Shown: positions 51,638-60,656, counted from the stretch's first letter. The stretch: 64,000 bases of DNA from Caballeronia sordidicola (GCF_002220365.1 NZ_MTHB01000126.1:1-64000), one strand, 5' to 3'. Program-made: numbers and translations. Notes: generated by a model from the sequence alone, not told the origin.

Positions 51638-51785
51638 ATATGGAAACAATGTATGTCAGATCAGCATGCGGGAGAATAGTTTCTCTTTAGGGAAACTAAG
51701 TCGTTTCCCAATCCTGCTCACTTGATAGTTGCGTTATATGTAAACATTATAGATGAACCTGCCCTATAGCCTATAGTTTCCATAT
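51638..51785. promoter_or_regulatory. hipBA promoter region with repeated GGAAAC half-sites
   Basis: A perfect palindrome GGGAAAC-N6-GTTTCCC occupies 51690-51709. Outside it, ATATGGAAAC (51638-51647) and its exact complement GTTTCCATAT (51776-51785) form a second, widely spaced pair. ATATGTAAAC near 51736-51745 is a one-base variant. The stretch 51710-51800 is A/T-rich, as expected for a promoter. These are likely binding sites of the HipB-like protein. Confidence 0.6.
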
Positions 51786-51968
51786 TTTCATAATTATTCT
51801 GGAATGCTAGCGTCGGCTACTTGCGATAACTTGCCGGCTAGCCTGATACGAATTGACGATGACGGGACGGCGCCGCCAATTTGACGCCCTTGCGCTGAAG
51901 TAGTCCTTCACCACCGTGTGCTGCGGTGCTGAAGCAAACCGCCCCCACTTACGTCAATACACAAGCTC
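51786..51968. other. Intergenic region, no gene seen
   Basis: The segment between the hipBA operator region and the mtgA stop contains no open frame with coding features. Base composition changes from A/T-rich to the genome norm near 51830, which may mark the edge of the hipBA insertion. Confidence 0.4.
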
Positions 51969-52691
51969 TCAATGCGGCAATTCCGCCGCCCCCATTCGCC
52001 GCGTAATCACCCCTGCCCGCTGCGACAAATAAGCGGACCCGCGATGTTCATCGAAGTATTTCGGCCTCGGCAGCATCACCGCCAACCGCGCCGATTGCCA
52101 CGCGCTCAGTTTCGACGCCGATGTCTTGTAGTAGTAATGCGCCGCCGCTTCGGCGCCATAAACGCCATTACCCCACTCCACGGAATTCAGGTAGATCTCG
52201 AAGATGCGTTCCTTGTCCATCCAGAGCTCGAGCATTGAGGTGATCACCAGTTCCTGTGCCTTCCTCACGTAGCTCTTTTCCCGCGATAAAAACAGGTTGC
52301 GCGCCAGTTGCTGCGAGATGGTCGACCCGCCCGCGACAATCTTGCCGCGCGCCTTGTTCTTCTCCCAGGCTTGCAGGATGGCATCGGTTTCGTAACCGTT
52401 GTTGTTGACGAAATTCGCGTCCTCGGACGCAATGATCGCGCGCTTCAGGTTGCGCGAAATCTGATCGTATGGAACCCAGGTACGCTGAATGCCGAGATCG
52501 GGACGGTCTTGCGCGAGCCGCCACGCATCCGAGCGCATGAACGCCGTCGATGAGGGATTGACGAACGTATAGACCCCGACCATCGCGAAGAAATAGACCT
52601 GTGTGGCGATGACGGCAATCGCCATGACCGAGATGCCGTAGACAATCCACCGAGCCGGCCCGAGACGAACGGGCGATTTTCTTCTTGTCAT
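51969..52691 (-). CDS. mtgA: Monofunctional peptidoglycan glycosyltransferase MtgA
   Basis: The product has 240 residues. One N-terminal membrane helix (about 13-40) anchors a GT51 domain with AIIASEDANFVNNNGYETDAI, GGSTISQQLARNLFLS, RKAQELVITSMLELWMDKERIFEIYLNSVEWG, and GVYGAEAAAHYYY. It polymerises lipid II into glycan strands. The ATG at 52691 is chosen. It lies 50 bases downstream of aroE, a common neighbour in betaproteobacteria. Confidence 0.95.
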   Translation of the reverse strand: MTRRKSPVRLGPARWIVYGISVMAIAVIATQVYFFAMVGVYTFVNPSSTAFMRSDAWRLAQDRPDLGIQRTWVPYDQISRNLKRAIIASEDANFVNNNGYETDAILQAWEKNKARGKIVAGGSTISQQLARNLFLSREKSYVRKAQELVITSMLELWMDKERIFEIYLNSVEWGNGVYGAEAAAHYYYKTSASKLSAWQSARLAVMLPRPKYFDEHRGSAYLSQRAGVITRRMGAAELPH

Positions 52692-52740
52692 CGTGCTTCT
52701 TCTGTTTGGAACGCCACGGCGCACTGATCCGCGCGCTGAA

Positions 52741-53610
52741 CTAAACCTTCGTCGATAACTCCAGCCGCAACGCACGCAGCACCGCGCCGCTGTCAGGGCG
52801 GACTCCGCGCCACAGGAAAAACGATTCCGCCGCTTGCTCGACGAGCATCCCGAGGCCGTCGGCCGAACGCGCGCCGAGGCTGTCGGCGTGACGCATGAAC
52901 ACGGTCGGCTGGGCGCTGTACATCATGTCGTAGGCGAGCGTGCCGGGGCCGAACGAAGCGTCGTCGCAATCGGGCAAAGCGTCGTCGAGACTGCCGGCCG
53001 TCGCGTTGACGATCACATCGTACGGGCCCGCTTCCACGCTATCCGCACCACCGCCGGAGAAACGCACATGCGCGGCGTGCGCGGCATCGGAGAAATGATC
53101 GACGAGCTGCTGCGCCTTCGATGCCGTCCGGTTCACGATAGTCAACGCCGCCACGCCGCCATCCAGCATGGGCAGCACGACACCGCGCGCCGCGCCGCCC
53201 GCGCCTAGCAACAACACGCGGGCGCCTTTCAACCCGACGCCCAGATTCTGTTCGATATCGCGTACAAGGCCGACGCCGTCGGTGTTGTCGCCAAGCACGC
53301 CATCCGCGTTGAACGCCAGCGTGTTCAACGCGCCTGCAGCGGCGGCACGCGGCGTGAGCGTAGTGGCGAAAGCATGTGCGTCGAGCTTGAAAGGCACGGT
53401 CACGTTCATGCCGCGACCGCCAGCTTCAACGAAAGCGCGGACATCGCCGGAGAACGCACCAATTGTCCCCAGCACGCGCCCGTATTCGATCGCCTCGCCA
53501 GTCTGCTCAGCAAAACGCGCGTGAATCCACGGTGATTTGCTGTGAGCGACCGGATTGCCGATCACGGCATAGCGGTCCCGATGGTCCCGAGGCTCAATGC
53601 CCGATGTCAT
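52741..53610 (-). CDS. aroE: Shikimate dehydrogenase
   Basis: The product has 289 residues. Shikimate-binding segments are YAVIGNPVAHSKSPWIHARFAEQ and GMNVTVPFKLDAHAFA (catalytic Lys). The NADP site is VLLLGAGGAARGVVLPML, followed by IVNRTASKA (NADP-preferring). Then come DVIVNATAGSL and the end DGLGMLVEQAAESFFLWRGVRPD. It catalyses the fourth shikimate-pathway step, and the third-step enzyme gene (aroQ) is at 59364. The ATG overlaps the stop of the upstream nuclease gene. Confidence 0.96.
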   Translation of the reverse strand: MTSGIEPRDHRDRYAVIGNPVAHSKSPWIHARFAEQTGEAIEYGRVLGTIGAFSGDVRAFVEAGGRGMNVTVPFKLDAHAFATTLTPRAAAAGALNTLAFNADGVLGDNTDGVGLVRDIEQNLGVGLKGARVLLLGAGGAARGVVLPMLDGGVAALTIVNRTASKAQQLVDHFSDAAHAAHVRFSGGGADSVEAGPYDVIVNATAGSLDDALPDCDDASFGPGTLAYDMMYSAQPTVFMRHADSLGARSADGLGMLVEQAAESFFLWRGVRPDSGAVLRALRLELSTKV

Positions 53611-55709
53611 CGCGTCGGCTCCGTCGTGTCGGGCGTGCTTTCGCCGGCCGGTTCATCCGTGGCGGATTCGCCTTGCGCCTGCGCATCCGCTTCCGGCGCC
53701 GCTTCCGCCTGCGCCTCAGCTTCGCTCTCTGCGCTCAAATCTTCCGCTTCAATCAGCTCTTCTTCCGTCTCGTCCTGCTGCGCCTCGGCCTCTTGCGCCG
53801 ATGCCGGAGCGGGTGCATCGATCACATGCAGCAAACGGCACGACGCCTCGACCGTGAGTTCATCGAGACTCATGACCTCCAGCATCACCTTCGTCCCGCG
53901 TGCATGCACACCAAGACCGGGCACATGCAGCATCAGCGGGATTTCATCCAGGCGCACGAGATCGTCCTTCACTACCGACGCCGCCACATGCTTCCTGTTC
54001 TCCTGCTTCAACCATCGCAGGCACCAGAAGTACTCCATGCGCCGCTGATGATCGGCGTACGCGGAATATTGATCATCGAAGCCCTGCACGACGGCAAACA
54101 GATCGGCGTCTTTCGGCTTGAACGGCGCCACCAGCGCAGCCGTCACACCATGCCGCACGCACGCGAGCAACTGCCACTGATTGACCAGATCGACGTATCG
54201 ACGCAACGGCGACGTGCTCCACGCGTATTGCGCGACACCCAGTCCTTCGTGCGGCGCCGGCGTGGTTTGCATGCGCGTGCGCTTCGGACCGGGCGCGCCA
54301 AATCCGCGCTGCGACCGGTAAATCCCCGGCACGCTGTGATCGTTTAGAAACGCGCCCCACGATGAATTCGCGAGAATCGCCAGCTCGGCGACGATCAGAT
54401 CGAGCGGCGATCCGCGTCGACGCGGCGTGATCGTGATGTGCTCGCCTTCCACGTAGAAATTGAAGTCGTTATTGCGCTGCACCTCGCGCCGCAGACCGTA
54501 TCCCGCGCGCGCTTCCTGGCGCTTTTCGAACAGCGCCTGCGCGAGCGGCCACAGCACCGCGATGTCATCCTTGTGCGCATACTCGCCGCTGCCCGCCGCG
54601 AGCGATTCCTCGGTGACATGTTCGTCCAGGTGGTTGTGTCGAAGATTGCTCTTCACGAACACACGCTCGGCGCGCGTTTCGGTCGCAACGATTTCCTGCG
54701 TTTCCCGATTCACGATGATGTACAGCGACAACGCCGGCCGCAATCCGCCTTCAGCCAGCGTGAACGCTTCCACGACGCTGTCCGGCAGCATCGTGATCTT
54801 GTCGCCGGGCATGTAGACGGTGGACAAGCGGGTGCGCGCAATCGCATCGATCATGTCGCCGCGCGCGATCCCCAGCGCCGGCGCCGCGATGTGAATACCC
54901 ACGCGCACGCGGCCATCGGCGAGATGCTCGACGGAGAATGCGTCGTCGATTTCGGTGGTGGTGACGTCATCGATAGAAAACGCCTGCACGTTCGCTTCCG
55001 GCAGATCGTCGGGCAACGGCGGCACCGTGACTGGCGCGAAGCCCGTTCCGTGCGGGAAAAATTCCGATAGGAAACGCGCTTCGTGAAGTGCGCGCGCCGA
55101 CGGAATGCCGCCCACTTCCAGCATCAGTCGCGCTTGCGAAATCCCGCGAGCAGCAGCCGCCCCTTCGAGCGCCTTATATTCGATAGAGTTCTTGTCCGGC
55201 TTCGTCAGCAAACCAATCGCCTTGCCAACGAGCGCATCAGGCAGTTTTCCAGCGACCAGTTCCGCTTCGTAACCCGCTTGCACCAGTGCCAGTTGACGTT
55301 TCTTTTCCAGCCCGGCCAGCGCCATCTGCAACTGTTCCTGTGGCGCGCGCTGATACTGTCCACGCCCCTTGCGGCGGAAGTACACCGGCGAACCGTGCAT
55401 GCGCAGCACGAGCGCGGCGCGCTCGGTAGCGCCGAATTTATCGCCGAAATAATCCGCGCCCAGTTCCGCGAACGGAAATTCTTCTTCCGGTGCGCACTCC
55501 CACAGGAAGTCGAGATCGATGTCCTGTGCAATGGCATCGGCCTGCTGCATCAGATCGGCGGCGTTCGGTTTCTCGAATTCGATCAATACGTCTTTGGCGC
55601 GCACTTTCGCGCGTCGCCCGCCCGGCAACTCGACCTGAAACGCATCGTTCTGCTTGGACAGAACGGCGCCGGCCTTGAAACTACCCGATTCCTCAAAAAA
55701 AACGTTCAC
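53607..55709 (-). CDS. RNase II/R (RNB) family exoribonuclease
   Basis: The product has 700 residues. The RNB catalytic domain is around 235-560, with the Asp cluster IDDVTTTEIDDAFSVE, GIHIAAPALGIARGD, RLSTVYMPGDKITMLP and AYAWSTSPLRRYVDLVNQ. An S1-like segment follows (IPLMLHVPGLGVHARGTKVMLEV). The last ~75 residues are a Glu/Ala/Gln-rich acidic tail. It lacks the long basic tail of typical RNase R and is an RNB-domain paralog; it degrades RNA 3' to 5'. It begins the RNB-aroE-mtgA run. Confidence 0.88.
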   Translation of the reverse strand: MNVFFEESGSFKAGAVLSKQNDAFQVELPGGRRAKVRAKDVLIEFEKPNAADLMQQADAIAQDIDLDFLWECAPEEEFPFAELGADYFGDKFGATERAALVLRMHGSPVYFRRKGRGQYQRAPQEQLQMALAGLEKKRQLALVQAGYEAELVAGKLPDALVGKAIGLLTKPDKNSIEYKALEGAAAARGISQARLMLEVGGIPSARALHEARFLSEFFPHGTGFAPVTVPPLPDDLPEANVQAFSIDDVTTTEIDDAFSVEHLADGRVRVGIHIAAPALGIARGDMIDAIARTRLSTVYMPGDKITMLPDSVVEAFTLAEGGLRPALSLYIIVNRETQEIVATETRAERVFVKSNLRHNHLDEHVTEESLAAGSGEYAHKDDIAVLWPLAQALFEKRQEARAGYGLRREVQRNNDFNFYVEGEHITITPRRRGSPLDLIVAELAILANSSWGAFLNDHSVPGIYRSQRGFGAPGPKRTRMQTTPAPHEGLGVAQYAWSTSPLRRYVDLVNQWQLLACVRHGVTAALVAPFKPKDADLFAVVQGFDDQYSAYADHQRRMEYFWCLRWLKQENRKHVAASVVKDDLVRLDEIPLMLHVPGLGVHARGTKVMLEVMSLDELTVEASCRLLHVIDAPAPASAQEAEAQQDETEEELIEAEDLSAESEAEAQAEAAPEADAQAQGESATDEPAGESTPDTTEPTR

Positions 55710-55807
55710 TCAATACTCTCGAAAGACTGTTGGTCGGCGTGGCGTCCGGTCGGGTTCGCGTCCCGCAAAAGCGCCAGGCCCACAATGAAAGGAAACGCTC
55801 AGGGTTT

Positions 55808-56395
55808 TCAGGCCGCGACAGCGGGCGGCCGAGCCTCGCAGAACGCGAGCACCTGGTCCAGGTAATTGGGAAAGTCGCTGATCGCGTGATCGCTGCCCTG
55901 GATCAGCGTAGTCCGCACGTCCGGGTAATGGGCCAGCATGGTGCGATAGTCGAGCACTTCGTCGCCGGTGGCCGCGATCAGATAGTAGCGCTCCGGCCGG
56001 GTGATCGACGCAACGGAAAGCGCACGCAATTCATCGATATGACGCGGCTCGACCACAATACTGCCGCCGCCATGCCACAACGGCTGCTCGCCGAGATAAC
56101 AGCTCAGGTCCTCTTGCGGCACGACCGCCGGATTCAGCAGGACCGCGCGCCAGCCGTGTTTTTCAGCGAGCCACGTTGCGTAAAACCCGCCGAGCGAACT
56201 GCCGATCACCGTGATCTCGTCGTCATGAACTTGCGCCGCAAGCGTTTCGGCCAGCGCAATGGCTTCGCGGGGCGAGACCGGCAACGTCGGGCACCGCCAT
56301 TGGTCGATCAGTCCCAGTTCTTCCATGCGCGCGCGCATCACGCGAGCCTTGAACGATTGTGGCGACGACCGAAAGCCGTGCAGATAAAGAATCAC
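55808..56395 (-). CDS. YqiA/YcfP-type alpha/beta-hydrolase (esterase)
   Basis: The product has 195 residues. Its start ILYLHGFRSSPQSFKARVM, nucleophile elbow VIGSSLGGFYATWLAEKHG and C-terminal GSDHAISDFPNYLDQVLAF (catalytic His) fit the UPF0227/YqiA family of small esterases. Substrate unknown. Its ATG overlaps the mpl stop by 4 bases, so it is coupled to the peptidoglycan-recycling gene. Confidence 0.87.
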   Translation of the reverse strand: MILYLHGFRSSPQSFKARVMRARMEELGLIDQWRCPTLPVSPREAIALAETLAAQVHDDEITVIGSSLGGFYATWLAEKHGWRAVLLNPAVVPQEDLSCYLGEQPLWHGGGSIVVEPRHIDELRALSVASITRPERYYLIAATGDEVLDYRTMLAHYPDVRTTLIQGSDHAISDFPNYLDQVLAFCEARPPAVAA

Positions 56396-57792
56396 GCCCG
56401 CTCCTTGGCGGCTGGCCGCGCTGAGAGTGCATCGAGCAGCTTCTGATGCACGCCGCCGAAACCGCCGTTGCTCATCACGAGCACGTGATCGCCAGGACGC
56501 GCCGCTGCGGCGATTGACTTGACCAGCGCCGCAAGGTCGCTGAACGCCTGGGCTTTGTTGCCGAGCGGCGCGAGTGCCGCTTGCAGATCCCAGCCGAGCT
56601 TGTCGCGACCCTCGTGCGCGCCGTAGCCGAAAACCAGGTCGGCGTCGGCGAGACTGGCCGGCAATTGCGCCTTCATCGTGCCGAGTTTCATCGTGTTCGA
56701 ACGGGGTTCGAGGACCGCGAGGATGCGGCTATTTGCGCCGATCCGCGTGCGCAAGCCCGCTACTGTCGTCTCGATCGCGGTAGGGTGATGCGCGAAGTCG
56801 TCGTAGACGGTTACGCCATCCACGCTGCCCTTCACTTCCATCCGGCGTTTCACGTTCCGGAACGTGCTCAGCGACTGGGTTGCCTGCGCGGGCGGAACGC
56901 CTACTGAACGCGCCGCCGCGATCGCGGCCAGCGCATTCATTCGATTGTGCTCGCCCTGCACTTGCCAGTCGACCACGCCCTGGCGCTCGCCTTCCCAATA
57001 CACGGCGAACTGCTCGTCGACGGCAACACCGTCGATCGCGGGCAGCGCTTCCCAGCCGCCCTGCACGCCGAAGCGCTCGACGCCCGACCAGCAACCGCGC
57101 GTCAGCACGCGTTCGAGCGCGGCTTCGCGGCCGTTCGTCACGATTCGTCCGACGCCGGGCACGGTACGCACCAAATGATGAAATTGCGTCTCGATAGCAG
57201 CGAGATCCGGGAAGATATCGGCGTGATCGAATTCGAGATTGTTCAGCACCGCCGTGCGTGGGCGATAGTGAACGAACTTGGAGCGTTTATCGAAGAAAGC
57301 GGTGTCGTATTCGTCGGCTTCGATCACGAAGAAACTTGAATCCGTGAGTCGCGCCGAGATGCCGAAATTCAGGGGCACGCCGCCGATCAGGAAGCCCGGA
57401 TTCATGCCGGCATCTTCCAGGAGCCAGGTCACCATGGAGCTGGTGGTGGTCTTGCCGTGCGTGCCGGCGACCGCGAGCACCCATTTTCCATTCAGAACGT
57501 GTTCGCCGAGCCATTGCGGGCCGGACGTGTAGGGCAAGCCGCGATCGAGAATCGCTTCCATCAAGGGATTGCCGCGAGTCACGACATTGCCGATGACGAA
57601 CAGATCGGGTTCGAGCGAGATTTGCTCGACACCATAACCTTCGATCAACTCGATGCCCTGCGCCTCGAGCTGGGTGCTCATCGGCGGATAGACGCCGGCG
57701 TCGCACCCCGTGACGCGGTGACCCGCTTCCCGGGCGAGGACCGCGAGGCCACCCATGAATGTGCCGCAGATACCGAGGATGTGAATGTGCAT
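56392..57792 (-). CDS. mpl: UDP-MurNAc:tripeptide ligase Mpl (peptidoglycan recycling)
   Basis: The product has 466 residues. Mur-ligase features are HILGICGTFMGGLAVLAREAGHRVTGCDAGVYPPMS, AVAGTHGKTTTSSMVTWLLEDAG (ATP loop), FFVIEADEYDTAFFDKRSKFVHYRPRTAVLNNLEFDHADIF (read in parts) and YDDFAHHPTAI. Mpl attaches recycled L-Ala-D-Glu-mDap to UDP-MurNAc. The ATG at 57792 (MHIHILG) is correct for the family; upstream in-frame codons to 58014 are antisense to the next gene. Confidence 0.95.
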   Translation of the reverse strand: MHIHILGICGTFMGGLAVLAREAGHRVTGCDAGVYPPMSTQLEAQGIELIEGYGVEQISLEPDLFVIGNVVTRGNPLMEAILDRGLPYTSGPQWLGEHVLNGKWVLAVAGTHGKTTTSSMVTWLLEDAGMNPGFLIGGVPLNFGISARLTDSSFFVIEADEYDTAFFDKRSKFVHYRPRTAVLNNLEFDHADIFPDLAAIETQFHHLVRTVPGVGRIVTNGREAALERVLTRGCWSGVERFGVQGGWEALPAIDGVAVDEQFAVYWEGERQGVVDWQVQGEHNRMNALAAIAAARSVGVPPAQATQSLSTFRNVKRRMEVKGSVDGVTVYDDFAHHPTAIETTVAGLRTRIGANSRILAVLEPRSNTMKLGTMKAQLPASLADADLVFGYGAHEGRDKLGWDLQAALAPLGNKAQAFSDLAALVKSIAAAARPGDHVLVMSNGGFGGVHQKLLDALSARPAAKERA

Positions 57793-57961
57793 AAAGCGTG
57801 TGTTCGTGGCGGGAGGGCCGTTAGCACGGGGGGAATCAGTGAGGTATTCCGGCGCCCGGAGCGGTACATTGTAACCGACGGATGGGCGGGGATTTTTGCC
57901 GACGGCAAGGCCGCCCAGCCCCCGACCGCGAACGAAAACCCATCTCCGGTATGATTCCGCC

Positions 57962-58612
57962 ATGATTCGTAAATCACATTTCGATCCGCTGCGCGTGCGC
58001 GAAGAAATCGCCATCGCGGCGGCGCGGCTGATCGCCGAAGACGGCCTTGATTATTCGACCGCAAAGCGCAAGGCGGCCCGACAGGTCGTCGGCGAAACAC
58101 GCGTCGGCGGCGAATGGCTGCCAGATAACGGCCAGATCGAAGAAGAAATCCGCGAGTACCAGGCAATCTTCCAAAGCGAAAGCCAGCCCGCCGTCCTGCG
58201 ACGCATGCGCGAAGTCGCATTCGAATGGATGCAACGGCTGCAGCCGTTCAACCCGTACCTGACAGGCGCCGTGCTAAACGGCACGGCAGGCGAACACTCC
58301 GACATCCACCTGCAATGCTTCTGCGATAACCCAAAGGAAGTCGCTATTTACCTGCTGAACGCGAACGTTCAATACGACGTATCGGAAACGCGGCATTTTG
58401 CCGGCCGTGGTTACGTCGAAACCCTGAGCTTCCTGATGCGCCCCTCGCGCGACGAAGAACCCATGGGCATTCACATCGCGCTCTACGACACCAACGACCT
58501 GCGCGGCGCAGTACGCGCGGACGGCCGGGGCAAGCTTGCACGTGCAAGCGCCGCCGCCGTGCGCGCACTGCTTGACGAGCCGCCCGCCCCCACACTGGCC
58601 CCCTCTCCATGA
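57962..58612 (+). CDS. Conserved protein of unknown function, nucleotidyltransferase-like
   Basis: The product has 216 residues. It opens SHFDPLRVREEIAIAAARLIAEDGLDYSTAKRKAARQVVG (two pieces), a helical N-terminal domain. Its middle part, PYLTGAVLNGTAGEHSDIHLQCFCDNPKEVAIYLLN, has the G-S/T-x-x-x-x-SDIxL look of a minimal nucleotidyltransferase. I recall homologs in Burkholderia mislabelled as UDP-MurNAc-alanine ligase, perhaps because they lie next to mpl. It is divergent from mpl and overlaps the TlpA gene by 4 bases. Function is not established. Confidence 0.8.
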   Translation: MIRKSHFDPLRVREEIAIAAARLIAEDGLDYSTAKRKAARQVVGETRVGGEWLPDNGQIEEEIREYQAIFQSESQPAVLRRMREVAFEWMQRLQPFNPYLTGAVLNGTAGEHSDIHLQCFCDNPKEVAIYLLNANVQYDVSETRHFAGRGYVETLSFLMRPSRDEEPMGIHIALYDTNDLRGAVRADGRGKLARASAAAVRALLDEPPAPTLAPSP

Positions 58613-59160
58613 ATAAAATGCGCATTGTTGCCGCCCTCGTTATCGCCATTGCGGCAACCGGCGGCGGTTTTTACGCCAGCCATATGATGATGGGGGGCGA
58701 AACGAGCCAGGCAGCAGAAGCCACATCGAAAGCAAGCGGCAACGCAGTCGATGATCTCTGGAAAGCACAGTTGCAAACCGCTGCAGGCACGCAGCAAGCA
58801 CTTGCCTCGTTCAAAGGCAAACCCGTGGTGGTGAACTTCTGGGCGTCGTGGTGCGGTCCCTGCGTGAAGGAAATGCCGACACTCGCGGCACTTCATCGCG
58901 AATATGAGAAGAAAGGCATCACGTTTATCGGCCTCGGCGTCGATTCCGAGAAAAACGTCAACGCGTTTCTTCAGAAGGTACCGGTCGATTACCCCATCTA
59001 CATCGCGGGCTTCGGCGGCGCCGATCTTGCACGCAGTTTCGGCAACAACGCGGGCGCGCTGCCCTTCACGGTCGTAATAGACGCGAAAGGTGTGATTCGT
59101 TCGACAAAACTCGGCGAAGTTGATCCAAAAGAGCTGAAAGCGACGCTCGACGCCTTATAA
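58609..59160 (+). CDS. TlpA/ResA-type thiol-disulfide oxidoreductase
   Basis: The product has 183 residues. A signal-anchor helix (MRIVAALVIAIAATGGGFYASH) places the protein on the periplasmic side of the inner membrane. The thioredoxin-like domain has VVVNFWASWCGPCVKEMPTL, FIGLGVDSEKNVNAFLQK and the cis-Pro segment ALPFTVVIDAKG. Such proteins reduce apocytochrome c or other periplasmic thiols. The ATG overlaps the preceding gene's stop. Confidence 0.9.
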   Translation: MNKMRIVAALVIAIAATGGGFYASHMMMGGETSQAAEATSKASGNAVDDLWKAQLQTAAGTQQALASFKGKPVVVNFWASWCGPCVKEMPTLAALHREYEKKGITFIGLGVDSEKNVNAFLQKVPVDYPIYIAGFGGADLARSFGNNAGALPFTVVIDAKGVIRSTKLGEVDPKELKATLDAL

Positions 59161-59226
59161 GACGGCCGTTTGATCCTCCGCAATTCGATATCGATCGGGG
59201 AGAGATACCGTCATTTCAGGAAACTT

Positions 59227-59244
59227 TGCACGAAAATGCGTGCA
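59227..59244. repeat. Inverted repeat upstream of aroQ-accB-accC
   Basis: TGCACG-AAAATG-CGTGCA is a perfect 6-base-arm palindrome, and AAAATGCG is repeated directly at 59245-59252. It lies 120 bases upstream of aroQ and may be an operator. Confidence 0.35.
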
Positions 59245-59363
59245 AAATGCGCGTATTCGACGCTCCCCGTCCACTGAACGGGACTCCGGGCAACCCGTGA
59301 AACTAGACAAAATTCTCTAAAGGGCGCTAAAGTGCGCCCAACTCCGCACAAACCAAAGCCACT

Positions 59364-59852
59364 ATGTCACGACTGCTGGTCCTGCACGGCCCCAATCTGA
59401 ATCTGCTCGGCACCCGCGAACCGGACGTCTACGGCCGGGTAACGCTCGCAGAAATCGATGAGGCACTTGCAGAAAAGGCACAGGCGGCCGGCGCGGAATT
59501 GTCTTCGTTTCAGAGCAATCATGAAGGCGCGATCGTGGATCGCATTCAGCAAGCGCGGACCGATCAGGTGGACTTCGTGCTGATCAATCCCGCTGCCTAC
59601 ACGCACACGAGCGTCGCGATCCGCGATGCCCTCGCGGGCGTGGCGCTGCCGTTCATCGAGATTCATTTGTCGAACGTGCACAAGCGGGAAGCTTTCCGGC
59701 ATCACTCCTATTTCTCCGATCTGGCCGAAGCCGTGATTTGCGGCCTGGGCTGGAAAGGCTATCTGTATGCGCTCGATTTCGCCCTCGAGCGGCTTGCTAC
59801 GAATGCTGCTGTAAAGCTTGCTGAGAAATCAGCTGAGAAGCCACGCGCTTGA
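59364..59852 (+). CDS. aroQ: Type II 3-dehydroquinate dehydratase
   Basis: The product has 162 residues. Signatures are LLVLHGPNLNLLGTREPDVYG (catalytic Tyr), FQSNHEGAIVDRIQQA, FVLINPAAYTHTSVAIRDAL and IEIHLSNVHKREAFRHHSYFS (catalytic His). It dehydrates 3-dehydroquinate in the shikimate pathway. It precedes accB-accC, the aroQ-accBC order seen in many gamma- and betaproteobacteria. Confidence 0.96.
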   Translation: MSRLLVLHGPNLNLLGTREPDVYGRVTLAEIDEALAEKAQAAGAELSSFQSNHEGAIVDRIQQARTDQVDFVLINPAAYTHTSVAIRDALAGVALPFIEIHLSNVHKREAFRHHSYFSDLAEAVICGLGWKGYLYALDFALERLATNAAVKLAEKSAEKPRA

Positions 59853-60007
59853 GTCGCGATCCGCTCAAAGCAATTGAACTGCTCGCACAACGTGATGCGG
59901 AGCGCGCGTCCGCAAAATCGGACAACGCTTCCGTCGGCGGCACCCAACTACCAAGTCAAGCACCGGGAAAAGCTTCCGGTCACCAAGCATTGAAAGGGGA
60001 ATTTTCG

Positions 60008-60490
60008 ATGGACCTTCGTAAACTTAAAACGCTTATCGACCTCGTCTCGGAATCCGGCATCTCGGAGCTGGAAGTCACCGAAGGCGAAGGCAAGGTTCGC
60101 ATCGTCAAGAATGCCGCGCCGGTCTACATGCAAGCGCCGCAGTACATGCAGCAACCGGCGCAGCAAGCGCCGCAATACGGTCAGCCGGGCGAAGCAGGCA
60201 ACGCGGGTGCCGCCACCGGCGCGCCGGCGACGCCGGCAGCCGTCGTGCCGCAAGGTCATGTGGTGACCTCGCCGATGGTCGGCTCGTTCTACCGTGCGCC
60301 ATCGCCGGGCGCCGACGCGTTCGTGCAGGTAGGAGACACCGTCAAGGAAGGCCAGACGCTATGCATTATCGAAGCAATGAAGCTGTTGAATGAAATCGAG
60401 TCGGACAAGTCGGGCATCGTGAAGGAAATCCTGGTCGAGAACGGCCAGGCCGTCGAGTACGGTCAGCCGCTGTTCTTGATCGGCGATTGA
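60008..60490 (+). CDS. accB: AccB, biotin carboxyl carrier protein of acetyl-CoA carboxylase
   Basis: The product has 160 residues. The N-terminal MDLRKLKTLIDLVSESGISELEVTEGEGKV region is followed by a Gln/Ala/Pro linker (PVYMQAPQYMQQPAQQ in part). The biotinyl domain follows, with VTSPMVGSFYRAPSPGADAFV and the biotinylated Lys in CIIEAMKLLNEIE. The ATG at 60008 has AAAGGGGAA upstream. The frame is also open 53 codons further upstream to overlap the aroQ stop. Confidence 0.97.
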   Translation: MDLRKLKTLIDLVSESGISELEVTEGEGKVRIVKNAAPVYMQAPQYMQQPAQQAPQYGQPGEAGNAGAATGAPATPAAVVPQGHVVTSPMVGSFYRAPSPGADAFVQVGDTVKEGQTLCIIEAMKLLNEIESDKSGIVKEILVENGQAVEYGQPLFLIGD

Positions 60491-60656
60491 TTTCCCGCGA
60501 TGCTGCCGGACGAAGGCGTATTCAGTTGTCATGCGCCCAGCCGGCGGCCGCAGTACCCGGGCGCTCGCCTGACTAACCGGCGAGACGCGCCGCCGATCTC
60601 CCAGGACCGCCGCGGGCAACCGTCCCGGCGTTCCATCGATGAGTCGAAACCTTGCT

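Noticed and set aside
49620..51968. Genomic island with integrase or transposase
   Set aside because: Only the hipBA pair is present; I found no integrase, transposase, terminal repeats or tRNA target site.
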